Below are positions 14,336 through 27,447 of a DNA stretch of 64,000 nt, one piece after another. Origin of the DNA: Physcomitrium patens (taxonomy: Eukaryota > Streptophyta > Bryopsida > Funariales > Funariaceae); contig NC_037257.1 in NCBI RefSeq assembly GCF_000002425.4, positions 11,284,627 to 11,348,626 on the forward strand. The letters are read 5' to 3'. How positions within the stretch are numbered: the stretch's first letter is position 1; each line of letters starts with the position of its first letter. The position numbers and the translations under genes are program-made. The notes beneath the pieces are model-generated. The model did not search any database. It was given only the letters and a program-made list of their open reading frames with translations, and was not told the DNA's origin.

Positions 14336-14908
14336 GTGATCTGAGGCGGAGACGGTATTCTCACATTCGGGCATGACCTGGGTAGCGAAGTTATGATTGC
14401 CAGATTATCGATTGTTCACTTGGTGAGATTCGTCTCAAGCTGGATTGTCTGGCAAACGGTCATCCTAGACTACAATGTAAAGGTTTTTACAGAGTTTGTC
14501 GCTTTCTTCAACCTACTGGTAAATCTTCCGACCCGGGGTAGAATTTCTCTTGTCTGTGGAAGACTGGTGTTTGTGTGATTCTGAGAGGAAGGCAAGTACT
14601 CCCAGAGCTCAGTGTATTCATGCTGCTCAGACCGCGTGATGAATGATTGAACCATGCGCATTGGGATTATTTACAATCGGGGTGTGGAAATTTGGCTGTT
14701 TGTTGTTTACTTTGATTGCTCGGCAGATTAGATCCATAGCTGAAGAGAGAGGTTGCAGATGAGGATCGAACATCATTCCCACAGAAATCCGAGAGTAGCT
14801 CCTACTTAATTAGCTGCTGATTTTGAGAGCCGCTTTGAGTGATGAGCAGAAAATCGAGAATTTGATACGCACACCTGAATCGAATCCAGCTTGATTGAGG
14901 TTGTGCAG

Positions 14909-16326
14909 ATGGCGGAAGCTACCGCAAGAAGTAGCGATGTGGATCATAAAGACTGCGCAAGTGCAGCGCAAAATGGAATGAGGGTTCTCTCTCCATTGCT
15001 ATTCGGACACGCCGCGGCAATGACACTTAAGACTGCGGTGGTGCTCAACATCCCTGACATACTTGCACGAGCTGAACCCGAGAGAGGAGCTCTCTCCGTG
15101 CACGAAATATCCAAAGAGCTTCCCAGTGATTCCGTAGACGAGCAAGTGCTTCACCGAGTCATGAGGACGTTGGTGCACCTCAAAGTGTTCTCCGCAGAAC
15201 GAGTGTCGGAGTCTGGTACAACAGTTGCTCGGTATGGACTGACGCCTGCTTCAAGGAGGTTGGTGCAGGAGAACAATAGTCGGAGCCTTGCGCCGTTGCT
15301 GATGTACTTAAATTACATATCCTCCCACGTCCCCTGGCAGCATTTGCACGAGAGTGTCTTGTATGGGAAAGACGCTTGGGGAACAGCTTACGGAATGGTA
15401 CACTAAAATGCGGGATCGAATTAATACGTTCAAATAGTAAAATGTTAGACTAGATTGTGCACTCTTCGTGTGGATCTCATTCCTAGCTCTAATCTGTTTC
15501 ATGCAAATACGTCTTGTGTTCGCAGACTTCTTGGGAGTACTCGGATGTTGATCCTGAGTACGGTGCATTATGGAACGCATTTAACAAGGTTCAAGGAGCG
15601 CCGACGATCGAAGCTCTGAAGCGCTACGACGGGTTCAAAGACGTGAATGTTCTTGTAGACGTCGGGGGCTACCAGGGTGCCACCGTTGCAGCTATAGTCG
15701 CTGCTCATCCTCACATTCGTGGAATCAATTTCGATTTGCCTCACGTTATAGCGGAGGCTCCCGAGTTTCCTGGTATATGCCTCCCATGATATCCGTGTTA
15801 TCCTTATTATCGGATGCGGATTTTTAATTCTGATGGATCGAGTACTAGTGGTTTGAAATAGGAGTGGAACATGTTTCTGGACATTTGCTCGAAGGTGGTG
15901 TACCGAGTGGCGATGCCATGCTCATGAAGGTACTGCACAACCAAAACCCTAAAGCATTGCTTGCTTGGAATTAGTCAGAACACACCGTCTCGTCTTTCTA
16001 GATCTAAGAAGACGAAAGAGCTAAGCCTGAACGATTGATTTTGTCTGCAGAATATTGTGCATCTCTTCAAGGACGAAGAGGCTGTCAAAGTCCTACAAAA
16101 TTGCAAGAAGGCGCTCACGGCGAATGGGAAGTTGCTCATCTATGATCCTGTGATTCCATCCGAATTTGACGAGGGTGGTAGTCCATATGACGGAGTGCCG
16201 CCACTGATGGATCTGGGGCTACTGGTGTATGGTAAAGTAGATCGGACTGAGGAGCAGTGGCGAGCTTTGTTGGCAAGCGGTGGATTCCCAAATGCAAGTT
16301 TCGTTTGTCTGCAGCCGCAACACTGA
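14909..16326 (+). CDS. Caffeate/flavonoid-type SAM-dependent O-methyltransferase (class II plant OMT)
   Basis: The protein should transfer a methyl group from S-adenosylmethionine to a hydroxyl of a phenolic or similar small molecule in the cytosol. The model has four exons: 14909-15397, 15526-15772, 15862-15929 and 16051-16326. All junctions are GT/AG and the phases close, giving 359 aa, the usual family length. Residues 1-110 form the helical dimerisation domain (LLFGHAAAMTLKTAVVLNI, then the winged-helix part). The SAM-binding glycine loop VDVGGYQG is at about 207-214, followed by INFDLPHVI. The general-base His is at about 272 in LMKNIVHLFKDEE, and DRTEEQWRALLASGGF near the C-terminus supplies one of the Glu residues flanking the base. 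The other Glu position appears to be Asp (LIYDPVIP). The start was chosen at the first ATG of the frame. The true substrate cannot be told from sequence. Confidence 0.9.
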
Positions 16327-17630
16327 CTAATTGAAGCCACCCAGTGAGGATTACTAATAATTCTCTCAATATGTCCCCATAATCAGAAAATTAGTAATAC
16401 AATAGTTTCCTCTTATTAATAGCAGCGAAAGGTACACAATGGTAACATTTGTAAGAGGTAGGCAAACTCCTCTTTTAAGACGAGTTATTTAATCTGTATA
16501 TATCCAAATTTCATGCTACGACTAGTCATTGGAGCACACTTGCTTTCACGCAATCCATAGTGACAGTCAACATCCTTCTCGTGGTTATAATCTTCTTTAA
16601 TTACTTGTCGACACACCACATGACCTGTCATACCCAACTGCGTTATCAAGCTGCTGTATGAGAATACTCGATGTTTTCAGCTATCTGTTGCAATCAACAA
16701 TGCAATACACGAGTTGTCACCACGTTACTGCACTGCGCTGTAAATCACGAAGGTTTATACCTATACAGTTTGCCAAAAACTTAAATACGCACTAATATGG
16801 AATCTTGCCAATGTCAATGGCCTATGAAGGAGCAATAGTTTCAAATATAAAGTCTAGGATTCCACCGTAGCTACTTGTGTCTGAAATATAACCAAGTTTC
16901 ATTAGAATTTGAAGTGTCACTGTGGCAAAAATGTAGCTATCATTGCCCACCCTACAACAACTCCCAATTGTGAAGTGAATCGAGAGGATGCGAAACGCTC
17001 AATAGGGGAATGCAGCACCGGACAAGATACCTAAACCAAACTCATCTGCATCCACGGAGGAACATGATCGACTTCTTTCCAACTACGGTCCATGAAATTC
17101 CTGGCCACCGCAATACGAGAGACGTTAGGAATTGCACCAATCTCCAATCCACTACACTACTTGGCTGTTGTGATAAAACCCCGGGAGCGGAACGCTGCAG
17201 AGGTCTGATCACAGTGGCATTCTGAACTTGAGAACAATTTGCGCACAAAACAGGCAATTGCAACGAAAATAGACAGCGGATGGACAATCGCCCAACTACA
17301 AATTACCTTACGAGGCGAAAACCATCGAATCTTCCAACCTTGCAAAGCGAAATTCTATCCATACTTACAGGAAGGATCAAAAGAGCGATACAAAAAATAT
17401 GATAATTCTGTGTTACCTGTGCAGCATACGCAGCTCAGGGCATATCTTGTCCACTTGTTGGCTCCGAATTACCTACACACTTTCCAAGATGATTTAACCT
17501 TCCAGAGAATAAGATACGAAGACAAAAGTACTTTGAGAATGCTGATTCTGATGCGGGTGATTCACACAAGATGCGGTGCAAACCCTGTGATTGTTAGGAG
17601 AGCAGTGATTGCATACTCGGAAGAGTAGCG
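16327..17630. other. Intergenic region between OMT and the small membrane protein
   Basis: GC-balanced DNA holds the 3' flank of the OMT gene and probably the 3' end of the minus-strand gene that follows. An open frame at 17239-17628 (+) has no family resemblance and I treat it as chance. Confidence 0.4.
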
Positions 17631-17849
17631 TCAAAAGTTTCTGATGTTATTCACTACAGGCGCCAACGGACCGCCAGGAACGCAAACGAGAAGCAGCAGC
17701 ACGGCGATCAGGCCAGTAAAGAGCGAGGGAATCTGCCACATCCCCACAACCTCTTCCACAACTTCCTCACTTTGTTGCATCACGCCCGGGACTACAACAA
17801 CCGTCACGAAGAAGAACACGAGCAGCGCGAGCATGAACAGCGGAAGCAT
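17631..17849 (-). CDS. Possible small membrane protein with two transmembrane segments
   Basis: A single uninterrupted frame of 72 codons starts at ATG 17849. It reads as a hydrophobic helix (about residues 1-20, MLPLFMLALLVFFFVTVVVV), a short acidic loop with SEEVVEEVV, and a second hydrophobic helix (about residues 42-58, FTGLIAVLLLLVCVPGG), ending NNIRNF. Codons are rich in G/C at the third position (CTC, GTG, TTC), unlike the flanks, and the start context ACAAATGC is acceptable. I do not recognise the family. Its size recalls the small two-helix membrane proteins common in plants. It could instead be the last exon of a longer gene, or chance. Confidence 0.45.
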   Translation of the reverse strand: MLPLFMLALLVFFFVTVVVVPGVMQQSEEVVEEVVGMWQIPSLFTGLIAVLLLLVCVPGGPLAPVVNNIRNF

Positions 17850-19283
17850 TTGTTATCTCAGATTTTACCAGGACCATCTACGTTCGGAAGAGAGGGTTTC
17901 CGAAATGAGATCAAACTCGAGCGAACTCCAGAAACGGTAACAACAAGTCACCGTACCCACAAGCTAAAAAAACTACTCACGCGTTAAAACGAGCCCCAAC
18001 AAAGACATCTCCAAATGAGTTCTCCTCCAACACAGCAGAGGTTCAAAACCTCGAACCCACCGACAATACATACGCGATCAACCTAATTCTCTTTTAGCGA
18101 CGATGATCGAACCTCCAGACAATCGTTCAAAAGACACATAACAAAATTACTCTCATACACGGGATTCATCAGGTCAATGGCCTGCTAAGCTCAAGATTCT
18201 ACCCCTAAACTACAGATTGGGGAATCGTTGGCATAGCAACGGTACTAGCAATCCAACACTCGACATTCAAACCTGTGCACGAGGTGAGGCCACAAACCAC
18301 TCCCAATTGGCGAGAAATATGTGTTTGTTTCTAAACATGGCCATTCACGAAAAGGGTAATGCATAGGAAAACAATTCCACAGGGAAATTTCACAGGTGAA
18401 ATTATGCAACGTGAGGATTCGGTGCGGCGATGGAGTCCTTGTTCAATCCGTTGTGGAGGAGGACGTGATGCTGACGCACCGCCATTGACTTGAAACCCCC
18501 AATTGGAGCACAAAATTCGATGATATTCCTGAAATCTGACAGTTAATTACTTTGACGTATCTAGAACTTCACTCAAAAATTTCCAAAAAAATTCAAATTT
18601 GATATTTCGGGAAGGTTTATATCTATGAGCTTTCGGAGTGGTGGCATCAGTAATTACATAAAGAAATTTCGATTTTGTGTGACAGTGCTGTTCGTTCGAA
18701 TGGATTCATCATCTTGCTAGATTTTACATTCTACAGTTCGAGGTCACAAGACCGGCCCTGAGTTTGAAAACCCTCTTGATTAGAGGATGGGATTTTGGAG
18801 GAAAGATTGAGAATGATGTATTGGTTAACAGGCTTGCTTGGCTCAAAAACTCTGACAGTGGTGTCTTCGTATCAATGCTAAGTGGAATTTTTTTATTGAA
18901 ATGTACTGAGGAGATTGTGTATTTACCGCTCAAGCATACATCTCATCACCTTGCTTGTGAAAATGAGCATTTTCTATGTCATGCTAGAATGCTTCGGTTA
19001 AGGACCGACGTTGAAGTTTTGTGTAAAATAAGTGAACAAAATGTGTGTGCTGCACTATAGTAGAGATGATGTTGCTTCGCTTTGTTGATTCAGAGATGGC
19101 AAACTGTTCACAGTTAAACACGCAGCATACGTGATTCTCAAGAAGCACTACACCTGGCTGCTTCGGATCATGAAACTGAAAGATTTTTAGACCAAGTCAG
19201 TTGAGGAATTCAGGAATTGGGCACAGCAGTACTGAATTTGAGCAGCCAAGGTGCATCGAATTAAGACAGCTTTGAGAGAAAGT
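17850..19283. other. Intergenic region, no gene assigned
   Basis: This stretch holds the upstream DNA of the small membrane protein and the 3' flank of the phosphopantetheinyl transferase gene. Open frames of 60-98 codons (for example 18764-19060, +) lack recognisable motifs. No transposon sequence is seen. Confidence 0.4.
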
Positions 19284-20998
19284 TTATGAACTAGATAGAG
19301 GAGCAGTCGACTCTCGTCTCTCGTTCTCACTGTCCGCCCCAATGCGATACTCTCCACAATCATACGAAGCCGCTTGAAGTCCAAATTCTTTCAAGACATC
19401 CTCAACTCTGAGAAAGGTGAAACTTCTGCTCTGAAATACAGTTCTATGGCAAGACTCTCCATCATTATTTGCTACCGCAGGTGCACTGCTTGGACGCACA
19501 GATGGTGGACCTGTAGCGACACAAACCTGCGAAAAAAGATGTTAATTAATCACCAAGCGATCATCCGGAAAACCCTGCAATTCAGACTATGCTCTCCGAG
19601 TGCAAAGTTAAATTTTCTGACTCCTTTGCATCGCATACATGAGATTATTCTCGGGCAGGTTTGGAATATACCACGTATTTGAAGACTCACCCAGTGTTCA
19701 GGATCCAGCTTGTGCAAGAAGAATTGCCACTCTGTTGCAACAATACCATCGATGTAGACGTGCGCAAGGTCGCCCCATATCATATCTTTGTCGTAATGAA
19801 ACTCAGCCCGGTGAAGCTCAAACCCTAATCCAACCCCTACTGCCTTCACATAGGCTTCCTTCATGCACCAATGCCTATGCGTACAACGTGGGGATTATTA
19901 TCAGGTTTCTCGCTAGTCGAGAAGTTTTAGGTATAGCAATGTGCGTGTGGTGCTTGAAAATATCGTAAATCTCCGGAAACAAGTGATTGAAAGTTTTACA
20001 GCAACTTGACGACGGGAAACCTAGTGCTTACCTGTAGAACTGATCAAGCATGCTGTCGGAATCAGGTCCTCCAGATCGAATGATCATCCATTCGAAAGGG
20101 GTGAAATAAGTGGTAAAATTTTCAAATAGCTTCTCGGGAAGCAGATCAGAGTGACTATGGCGTGAAATGATATCCGTACCCACCAGCGACACGGGATCTG
20201 ACACTATCACCACATAATCACCATCGTGGCTCACATTGAAATTGAGGTGTGGTAACCTTGCATTTGGTACTGACACCTGATGACTCCAAAAAAAAAAGTT
20301 AGATGACTAAGATCACTTGAAAACAAGTGGCAAGAAGATACATTTGCGGAAAACCCTAACCAATTGATTCACTTAACAAGCGTGATCACTGAGTAGACAG
20401 CTAGAAAGATATTTGGAAATTCCTCGCCAGAGAGATCCTTTCAGCATAAAAAGGTGCAGTAGCAGTATAATTCTCCAACTTGGGGATCCAAATTTGATAT
20501 ATCCAAAACAAAAATTGCTTCTGCAGGCCCGAAAAAGAAGTGGGAGGGAAACGGACCAGATAAGGTTTGCCTGTCGGTGTGCGCTCAATGCGTATACTAT
20601 CGTAATCAATACTCAGCAAGTCGTGGAACAGCTTGCGCTGCAATAATCTGCTCATTAACGCTCGTTTCCGATCATCCTTACTTGAAAATCTGTTTTCACA
20701 CGAACGAAGGACGTGAACCACATCGGAACAAAATCAAAACAGGGCAATATTCTTAATTTTATAATAACGCTCGGTTAGACACAATGCAATCAAGGGATAT
20801 TTCTATTTAATGGAACCAGTGATTCGACAAGGAGATATGTGGTGTTCATCGTTTAAGAACTAACCGCAACACAGAAGACCATTCCGAAGGAGGTAGTACC
20901 GCCAAACAGCAGTTGAGTTGCTCATCGGTAGGGATCCACTGCGTTGTGTTCACAGCCCATCTCACCATGTCTCCAGCAATACTACAAACTTCGTTCAT
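19284..20998 (-). CDS. 4'-phosphopantetheinyl transferase (Sfp/AASDHPPT type)
   Basis: The enzyme moves the phosphopantetheine arm of coenzyme A to a serine of carrier proteins (acyl carrier proteins and similar). Five exons on the minus strand, in transcript order, are 20865-20998, 20557-20689, 20032-20276, 19691-19874 and 19284-19526. Phases close exactly, giving 312 aa, close to the human and plant homologues. Diagnostic features are RWAVNTTQW near residue 12, DDRKRALMSRLLQRKL (about 50-65), RTPTGKPYL (about 81-89), NFNVSHDGDYV (about 101-111), the metal-binding Asp124 in LVGTDIIS, FTPFEW, and the signature WCMKEAYVKAVGVGLGF (about 173-189) with its Glu/Lys pair. The start is the first ATG in frame (20998); Met at 20968 is an alternative. 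The gene lies 466 bp downstream of a TPR gene on the same strand. No obvious transit peptide is present, so a cytosolic enzyme is likely. Confidence 0.9.
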
Positions 20999-21464
20999 GT
21001 CCTTTAAGACCCAAAGGCTTCGCTCTACAAGGCGTTGCACCTTGAATTCAACAGGACAAGCTCGCAGTGCACCCGGAGGACCCTCAGAAGATAGGGCACC
21101 TTTTGGTCTTGCGATATACGTGAGTTATTTGGTGAGGGGAAGAGAGATGCTTTGGGACAGATCATGTAAACTTCTTCAGAACTATTTCTGCTACAAGAAG
21201 GCTATCCGCAATTAGCTTGAATAGCCGTCTTCTCCATCCTCATAATTCCACAGCTGTACCCATTCCTCGACATTCAATATTCGCGTTAAAAGTAGCAATC
21301 AACTGTTGAGTGACAATGCGTTCGAACAAAACATAAAACATCAAGCACTATGTCCAAAGCACATTCGTAATGGTTTCCAAAAGAACTTCAAATTCATTTA
21401 TAACAGAATTTGATTAAGCATAACACTGAGATTGAGACAACCAAGAAGATCAAATTCACAATTT
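20999..21464. other. Spacer between the PPTase and the first TPR gene
   Basis: This short stretch should hold the promoter and leader of the PPTase gene and the 3' flank of the TPR gene. No clear TATA box or other element was recognised. Confidence 0.4.
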
Positions 21465-24400
21465 TCAGCTTGTAAACATGCCACCAAACATGCTACGTCT
21501 GGGCATGTCATCGTCTTCTACATCGTCTCCTCCGTGTTCAGTGCTTATCTTTGTTAACCTCTTGTAAAGTGGTTCAATATCACCTATTCTTCCTAGCTTA
21601 TCTAAGAGCATAACCATCAGCTGCAAAGTTTGCGCAAGCTCTGGACTGTCGGGACCTATTTGTTTCTCTTGGATGGCTAAGACTCGTTTCATTAACGTCA
21701 GAGCCTCCTCGAACCTTCCCATCGAATGCAGGATGGACGCCAGGCAGTTGCATGCTTCCGCTGCACAAACATTAAATTTCACTTGTACTCATCAGCCAGG
21801 CTGGTACAAAAAAATTGTATGTACAAAAATAAGTCTCAGTTTGAGCTCTGACGAATGTGCATTCGTGAGAGATGTAAATGATTTCGAAACTACATCTTCA
21901 AACACGAGGGATAATCACGGTGGCACATAAACCCATCAGCCAAAGGATAAAATTTAGATAAATATAACAGTGCTTGATCGGTTGTAAAAGAAAACATCCT
22001 GCTAGTTTATTTAATACTGCTGAATTTAGGTATGTCCATGAAAATCCTTCATCTGACACTAGCAGTTCAACAGCAGCCATTGAATGAACGTAAGTGAGCC
22101 AGTTACTAGAATGGATGAGCGAGCTTACCAACAATGGGACTCTCCGAACCAAACGCAGCCTCACGGATGTTAAGTGCTTGGCGAGCAAGCGGCTCAGCTT
22201 CATACTGCCGACCTGTATGGTGCAAGGCGGTTGCCAAGCACTCCAATGGCACTGAGACCTGCGGAGCATTGGGGCCTAGGTTCGCTGTCGTTAGCTTCAA
22301 ACTGCGTCGCAGAAGAGGCACGCACTTCTCATATTTTCCAGAGACAGCATATGATGTGGCCAAATTCTGGAGATGCACCACCAATGTGGAATCATTCGGA
22401 CCAATAGCTCGTTCTTTTGCATGCAGGTTTTTCTCCCAGAGCTCCTCAGCTTCATCATGCCTGTATAAAGAAAAATCTTAAGTTATTGCTGAAGCGCAAA
22501 ACCAGAGAATACGATGGATTCAATGAAACAACAACAACCAAGAGAGTTGATGTACCTTTCTAAAAAATTGAGCAATTCAGCCAGATCTGTACGCACTGTC
22601 TCTAATGATGGATCATCATCCATAAACTTAGTGCATCCCTCCATAACTTGCAGTCCCTCCCGATACAAGGATATAGATTCATCGACCGCGCCTGGCAAGA
22701 CGAAGATGCGTTAAGACATTTAAAAATTATCGTGTCCAATTCCGAAGGAACGTGGTAGCTCAACTTACTAGGATAAAACAGAATAGGATGATCCAATCAC
22801 GTGTAATTGATCCAACAACTGCTTTCTTTGTATCGAAGCAATGCTTTACATAGAAACCGTCAATGTATAGGGGATGTAAGTAAATAGATATGACAGCAAT
22901 TAGATTCATAATTTGAAATTTGCAAATGTACAAATTTAGGCACCTAAACGGCTTAAGAGTAGTACAACACTGAGAAGGAGACTCAGGAGTATGAAACAAC
23001 ATGAGACCAGGACCATGGTGAACTTCAGCAAAATTTCATTGTTCACCTCTGGCAGCTTTAGCCCGAGCTAGTGCACATTTCGCAATCCCTACTCTCCCAT
23101 CCTGTGCTCCAAATGTTTTCTCCACAAGCTTCAGGGCTCTGCAACATCAAGTATTCATAGACGAAATGAAAGGAATAATTAGTGCTGCTAAAAAACTAAA
23201 TGAAAAACTATGTGTAGTAAAGCACAAACTAGAGACCAAACAGAAGTCACCAGGATACCTGAAGTTTGGATAGTGCTTAGTAAAACTCAAGAAGCGCGAT
23301 AGTATTTACCACTTAATAGGTTACAAATTAAGCTTGTACACTGTGCCTCTATATTCCTTGACTGGGCAGACCATATAAGGCCACGAGGAAAAGTCCAAAC
23401 ATCAGAGAACTATGCAATTCAAAGTAACAACCAACACCAAGTAAATCTGATTATACTCAAATACATCCTTAAGAAGATATTCAGTACTTGAGATATGTCT
23501 AACGTGTAAGGTTGCATGTCAGCACTTTGAAATTAACCAAAGACTAATGTGATAAGTCATCAGTATGTAAAGAGCCTCTCACCTAAGCAAAGCAAGCTCA
23601 GCTTCATCCACTCTGCCTTCTTCCAATAGACAATGTCCTAAATGTGAAAGCGGGAGCGCCAGTGATTCATCGGTAGGTCCTCGGTTTTTCTCTACAATCA
23701 TCAGGACTCTTTTGTACACTCCAATAGCCCTGATAGTATCATCCATGTCCGTTAATGTAGTGGCTAATCCCAAAAGTGACTTCACTATCAGTGGACTTTC
23801 TTCTCCTGCATAAAAACAGCAAAATAATGAAAATCCAGAACCAATATTTTAACTCGAAAGCAGAGGTATATTAAAGCACTCGCATTAACAATCTCGACGT
23901 AGACTTTCTATGCATGACTCAAACTTTGATGTATCAGCATACTCAACAGTAATCGTGAAACGTTTCGGACAGTAAATTTCCGTCGCAAAAAAGTTCAGCC
24001 ATAAGGGCTCCAAATTCTGGTTTTTTTCCCACCAAAAGGGCTCCAAATTCTGGTTTTGGTATGTACCTAGTAAATGTTCTTGGATTTCAATACTCTTGAG
24101 ATAAAACGGAAGTCCTTCATCAGGCTTGCCTAAAGCTGTGTACATGCTTCCCATATGCTCCAGTATCCTGTCAATAAGGGGCTGCTTTGAATCGATTCCA
24201 ACAATCTCCATTAAATCTTTGGTCTGCATGCATGCACAAATTGCAATTTAGAAGCTAAACCAAGACTGACATGAACAATTTGTGCAAAAATAGTCGAAGC
24301 GGGAACAGCAAACTACTACGTACCCCACACAATTTACAAATTAAGTTGAAAATAATTTATTTGCATACATTACAGTAATTGATTTCAATCTTTTTACGAT

Positions 24401-26634
24401 GCTGATGGGAGACAAAAGCGCTCTCTAGAGGTAATCAAGGAGACAAACCTGGTCTAGCAAATACTCTGCTTCCTCAAATTCGCCTAAGCACAAACGCAGC
24501 TGCGCCAAGATGTCCAGCATGGCAATTTGCTCCAAACAATGGTATCCAGACTCGAGTTGCTCTGCAACAACCTCATAATTGGCTTCAATTAACTCACGGG
24601 CAGTCCCCTCGTCTCCTTCTTCTATCATTTTAAGTACTTGCCCATAAAATTCCTGTAGCTGATCATGTAATTCAGTGGATTCGTTTGAGGTCCCGGTCTT
24701 CGCACCACTGTTTTCAGCATCTCTGTTCCAGAAATGAGGAAACCATACGGATGTAAGTATACAGTTTCGTAACCAAGAAAACCTTTAACAGCAGAAAAAC
24801 TTCTTTCTTAAAAATAAAATAAAATAAAAGAGAAAGAGGAAGCATTACCCCATTTCTCGCATAATCTTCTGTGCCATTTGACTATCTTGCGTAGCCATGG
24901 CCATCGCAAAACGATTGAACTGTTCTTCAAGCATTCTGTCACTGGTTCCATCATCGTCATCCTCAACTATTTCTACCCTACTGTAACCTGCACTGCCAGG
25001 TTTTCCATCTGCACCTCTGCAAACACGACGCCGGGTTCAATGTAATCAATGAACTTCAAAAACTTAGCAGCAACTACGACGAGAAAAATGAAATTTTATC
25101 TTTTGAAAAATCAAAAACAAATATAAAAAATCTACAGCAAGCTCAGCCATAAATTCTTCTGCTTCCTTGCAAGACCAAATTCCTCTCACCACTTGCAGTG
25201 TAAATGCTTGATGTTTATTCAACAACATATTACCACATGCTATGGCTAAAGCCTGTGAAATTGCATAAATCGTCTAGCTTGCACTTACATGAGTGCAGAT
25301 GACAACAACCGGCTATCGAGAAATGAACCACCATCTTTATTTTTCGCATTCGTTTGCTTGAGCTTTCTAGAATGTCTGCACGCTCAAAAGAAAATGATCA
25401 ATAAACTACAATAGAATCGTCACTTGTAATTCTCAATACTGGCTCTCTAGCAATACATAAGGCGTCAATCTAAACATTGTTGAAAGGATTAGGCAAATAT
25501 TGTGTGTACCAGGATAATCAGCCAGGACTATACTTAAATTATTCAGCTGCAATGATTAAATTGCCAATTTTCAAAAAAACCAGGATGCTCAAAAATGGCA
25601 TTCATACCTGCTACTTCTGCGACTGAATCTCTCAGGCAACTCTACAAAGAAGCTCGATGATGACAGACGTGATTGAGTTTTCCTCTTTTCAAGTTTCCAT
25701 TTTAGCGAGTTAAATGTATTTCTGATGATGGAAACTTGCGCAGAGCTCGAAGAAAAGCTGGTAGTTGGACAAGGTTGATGCCTGGAGCAAGTTGGTATCT
25801 GAGCGGCTATTCCAGGCTCCGCCCCAACATGACGACTTTGCTGGGCAAAGACATCTCTGCAAGTGCCACATTGAAATTGTTATGGAAGTGCATCACCATG
25901 TGCCTGTTGGCATGCCCTCACTCACAGAGCTCTTTGTAAGCAATTCCGTGGTAAATTCATGACCAGTAGAAACTTCAAAACCTTCGTCTAGTTCATTTCT
26001 ACGAGTCCTATGCTTCATGCCAGGCGGCACTCTACTTCCTCCAAGATGAGATTCCCTGAATAATTGAAACGGTAGTGCATAAACTCTCAACCCTAAAATG
26101 CAGGATACTTTTACAGCATTGAGAAACTACTATGGCAACCATCTTTAAAGTATGTTTTTAAGGCTGCAATTTCATTAACAATCAAAGCTTGAGTCTTCAC
26201 CAAGTCATTTCACTACGACGCAGTCAGAACTCCTCATCAGTATCCTCGATACCAAAAAATAATAAAACTAATTAAAATGATTCAGTCGCGTTCCGACAAT
26301 TTCAATGAGCTTAGTGCACGCTACTATGTATTCTTTCTCACAACTGGCAACACAGAATTACGACAGCAAATCTACCACAGAAATACCAATGCTCTTTGAT
26401 AGTGACTCACTGTCCATCCGAAGCATACCCGTTAACAAAACAAGCAAATACTTGCGACAGTAGCACACCATACACAATTCACATGTCACAGAGCAATATC
26501 AAATGAATTCAATCCGATTTTTACAACACACAAGCATAATCAGTACCAAAATGTGAAAAGAGCTAATACCGGGCAATAGAAGTAGAAACCGAGACTCCAA
26601 GGGCCTTGGCCATCGAAAATGCGGCATTGACCAT
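21465..26634 (-). CDS. Kinesin-light-chain-like TPR protein, putative plastid transit peptide (paralogue A)
   Basis: A probable scaffold protein with kinesin-light-chain-type TPR repeats (42-residue spacing); the partner is unknown. Ten minus-strand exons in transcript order: 26570-26634, 25608-25856, 24849-25016, 24449-24722, 24067-24223, 23583-23805, 23047-23138, 22556-22691, 22129-22460, 21465-21760. They encode 663 aa with closed phases. Residues 1-22 are Ser/Ala-rich without acidic residues (MVNAAFSMAKALGVSVSTSI), and the next 80 are basic and Ser/Thr-rich, suggesting a chloroplast transit peptide. An acidic linker (EIVEDDDDGTSD, about 120) precedes repeats from about 180 to 630, with typical helices such as EEAEYLLDQ, LEHMGSMYTALGKPDEGLPFY and EALTLMKRVLAIQEKQIGPDSPE. 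The tail is acidic (GGDDVEDDD). Exon 1 is small and was placed by homology with paralogue B, so it is the least certain part. Confidence 0.85.
24003..24057. repeat. Short direct repeat in an intron of TPR paralogue A
   Basis: Positions 24003-24024 and 24036-24057 are identical over 22 bases (centre CTCCAAATTCTGG), 33 bp apart start to start, just inside the intron after the exon ending at 24067. It looks like a recent local duplication. Confidence 0.8.
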
Positions 26635-27330
26635 CCTTCTGTCAAACACTTCCGCTCTGCACCCCTGCCATATGCAACCCGCTTCTCTCACCAGCCCAAA
26701 CAACCTTAAACCCCAACTTATCCCCTAAACCTCTTCATTCCAACTAACCACACCAGTCTCCATAATCACATCGACTACTACATGAAAAAGCATTTCAAAA
26801 TCTAAACCCAGCTCGTTTCCTCCTGCTTACAAGAGCCTTCTCACAACCCCGGCCTCCTCCCGACCATTCTATCCTCACCCAACCCAACTTCTCGGACACT
26901 AATTTCAAATGCAAGATTAGAAACCTAATCTGGAAAGTTCTCCTAAACCCAAAATGATGAATGATCCTGGAGAGCGACTCGGCACAACCCAAGTGCGAAA
27001 GGGGGATTGCGAGTGCAGTGAGGCACGAGCGAGCTATGAATTGGTGCGATGAAGTGTTGCTGCTACTGCGTTGTGCCGCTTTCGGCAGCGCTGCTGCGTT
27101 GTGCGAGTTCCAGGCAGCCATCTCGTCATCATCTTCATCATCTTGGCTTTCCCTTGGAAACCTGATGGATGGATGAATGAGCTGATAGTGGATGAATTAT
27201 ATGTTCATCCGATATGAGGCCCCTTCGTCGCATGTTCATCCATCCACCAACACAGAAGGGACTCAGAACAGATCCTCTCTCCGTTCCCACCTTGTCTGAG
27301 GTTTATGTCTTATTTTTCGTAAAATGAAAT
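26635..27330 (-). promoter_or_regulatory. Upstream region of TPR paralogue A with nested inverted repeats
   Basis: GC-balanced DNA before the first exon. Open frames at 26795-27176 on both strands show no family match. GGATGGATGAA (27167-27177) pairs with TTCATCCATCC (27235-27245), and inside it GGATGAA (27190-27196) pairs with TTCATCC (27204-27210). No TATA box was identified with confidence. Confidence 0.4.
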
Positions 27331-27412
27331 GTAAAACATGAAGTTGAAATACGGATATTATTGATAAAAGAACAGATAATCATCATTAAAATATTTTTTA
27401 AATCATAACTAG

Positions 27413-27447
<35 letters not shown>

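Noticed and set aside
17239..17628. 129-codon open frame on the plus strand
   Set aside because: Its composition has no recognisable motif and it lies where the 3' flank of the minus-strand membrane protein gene is expected.
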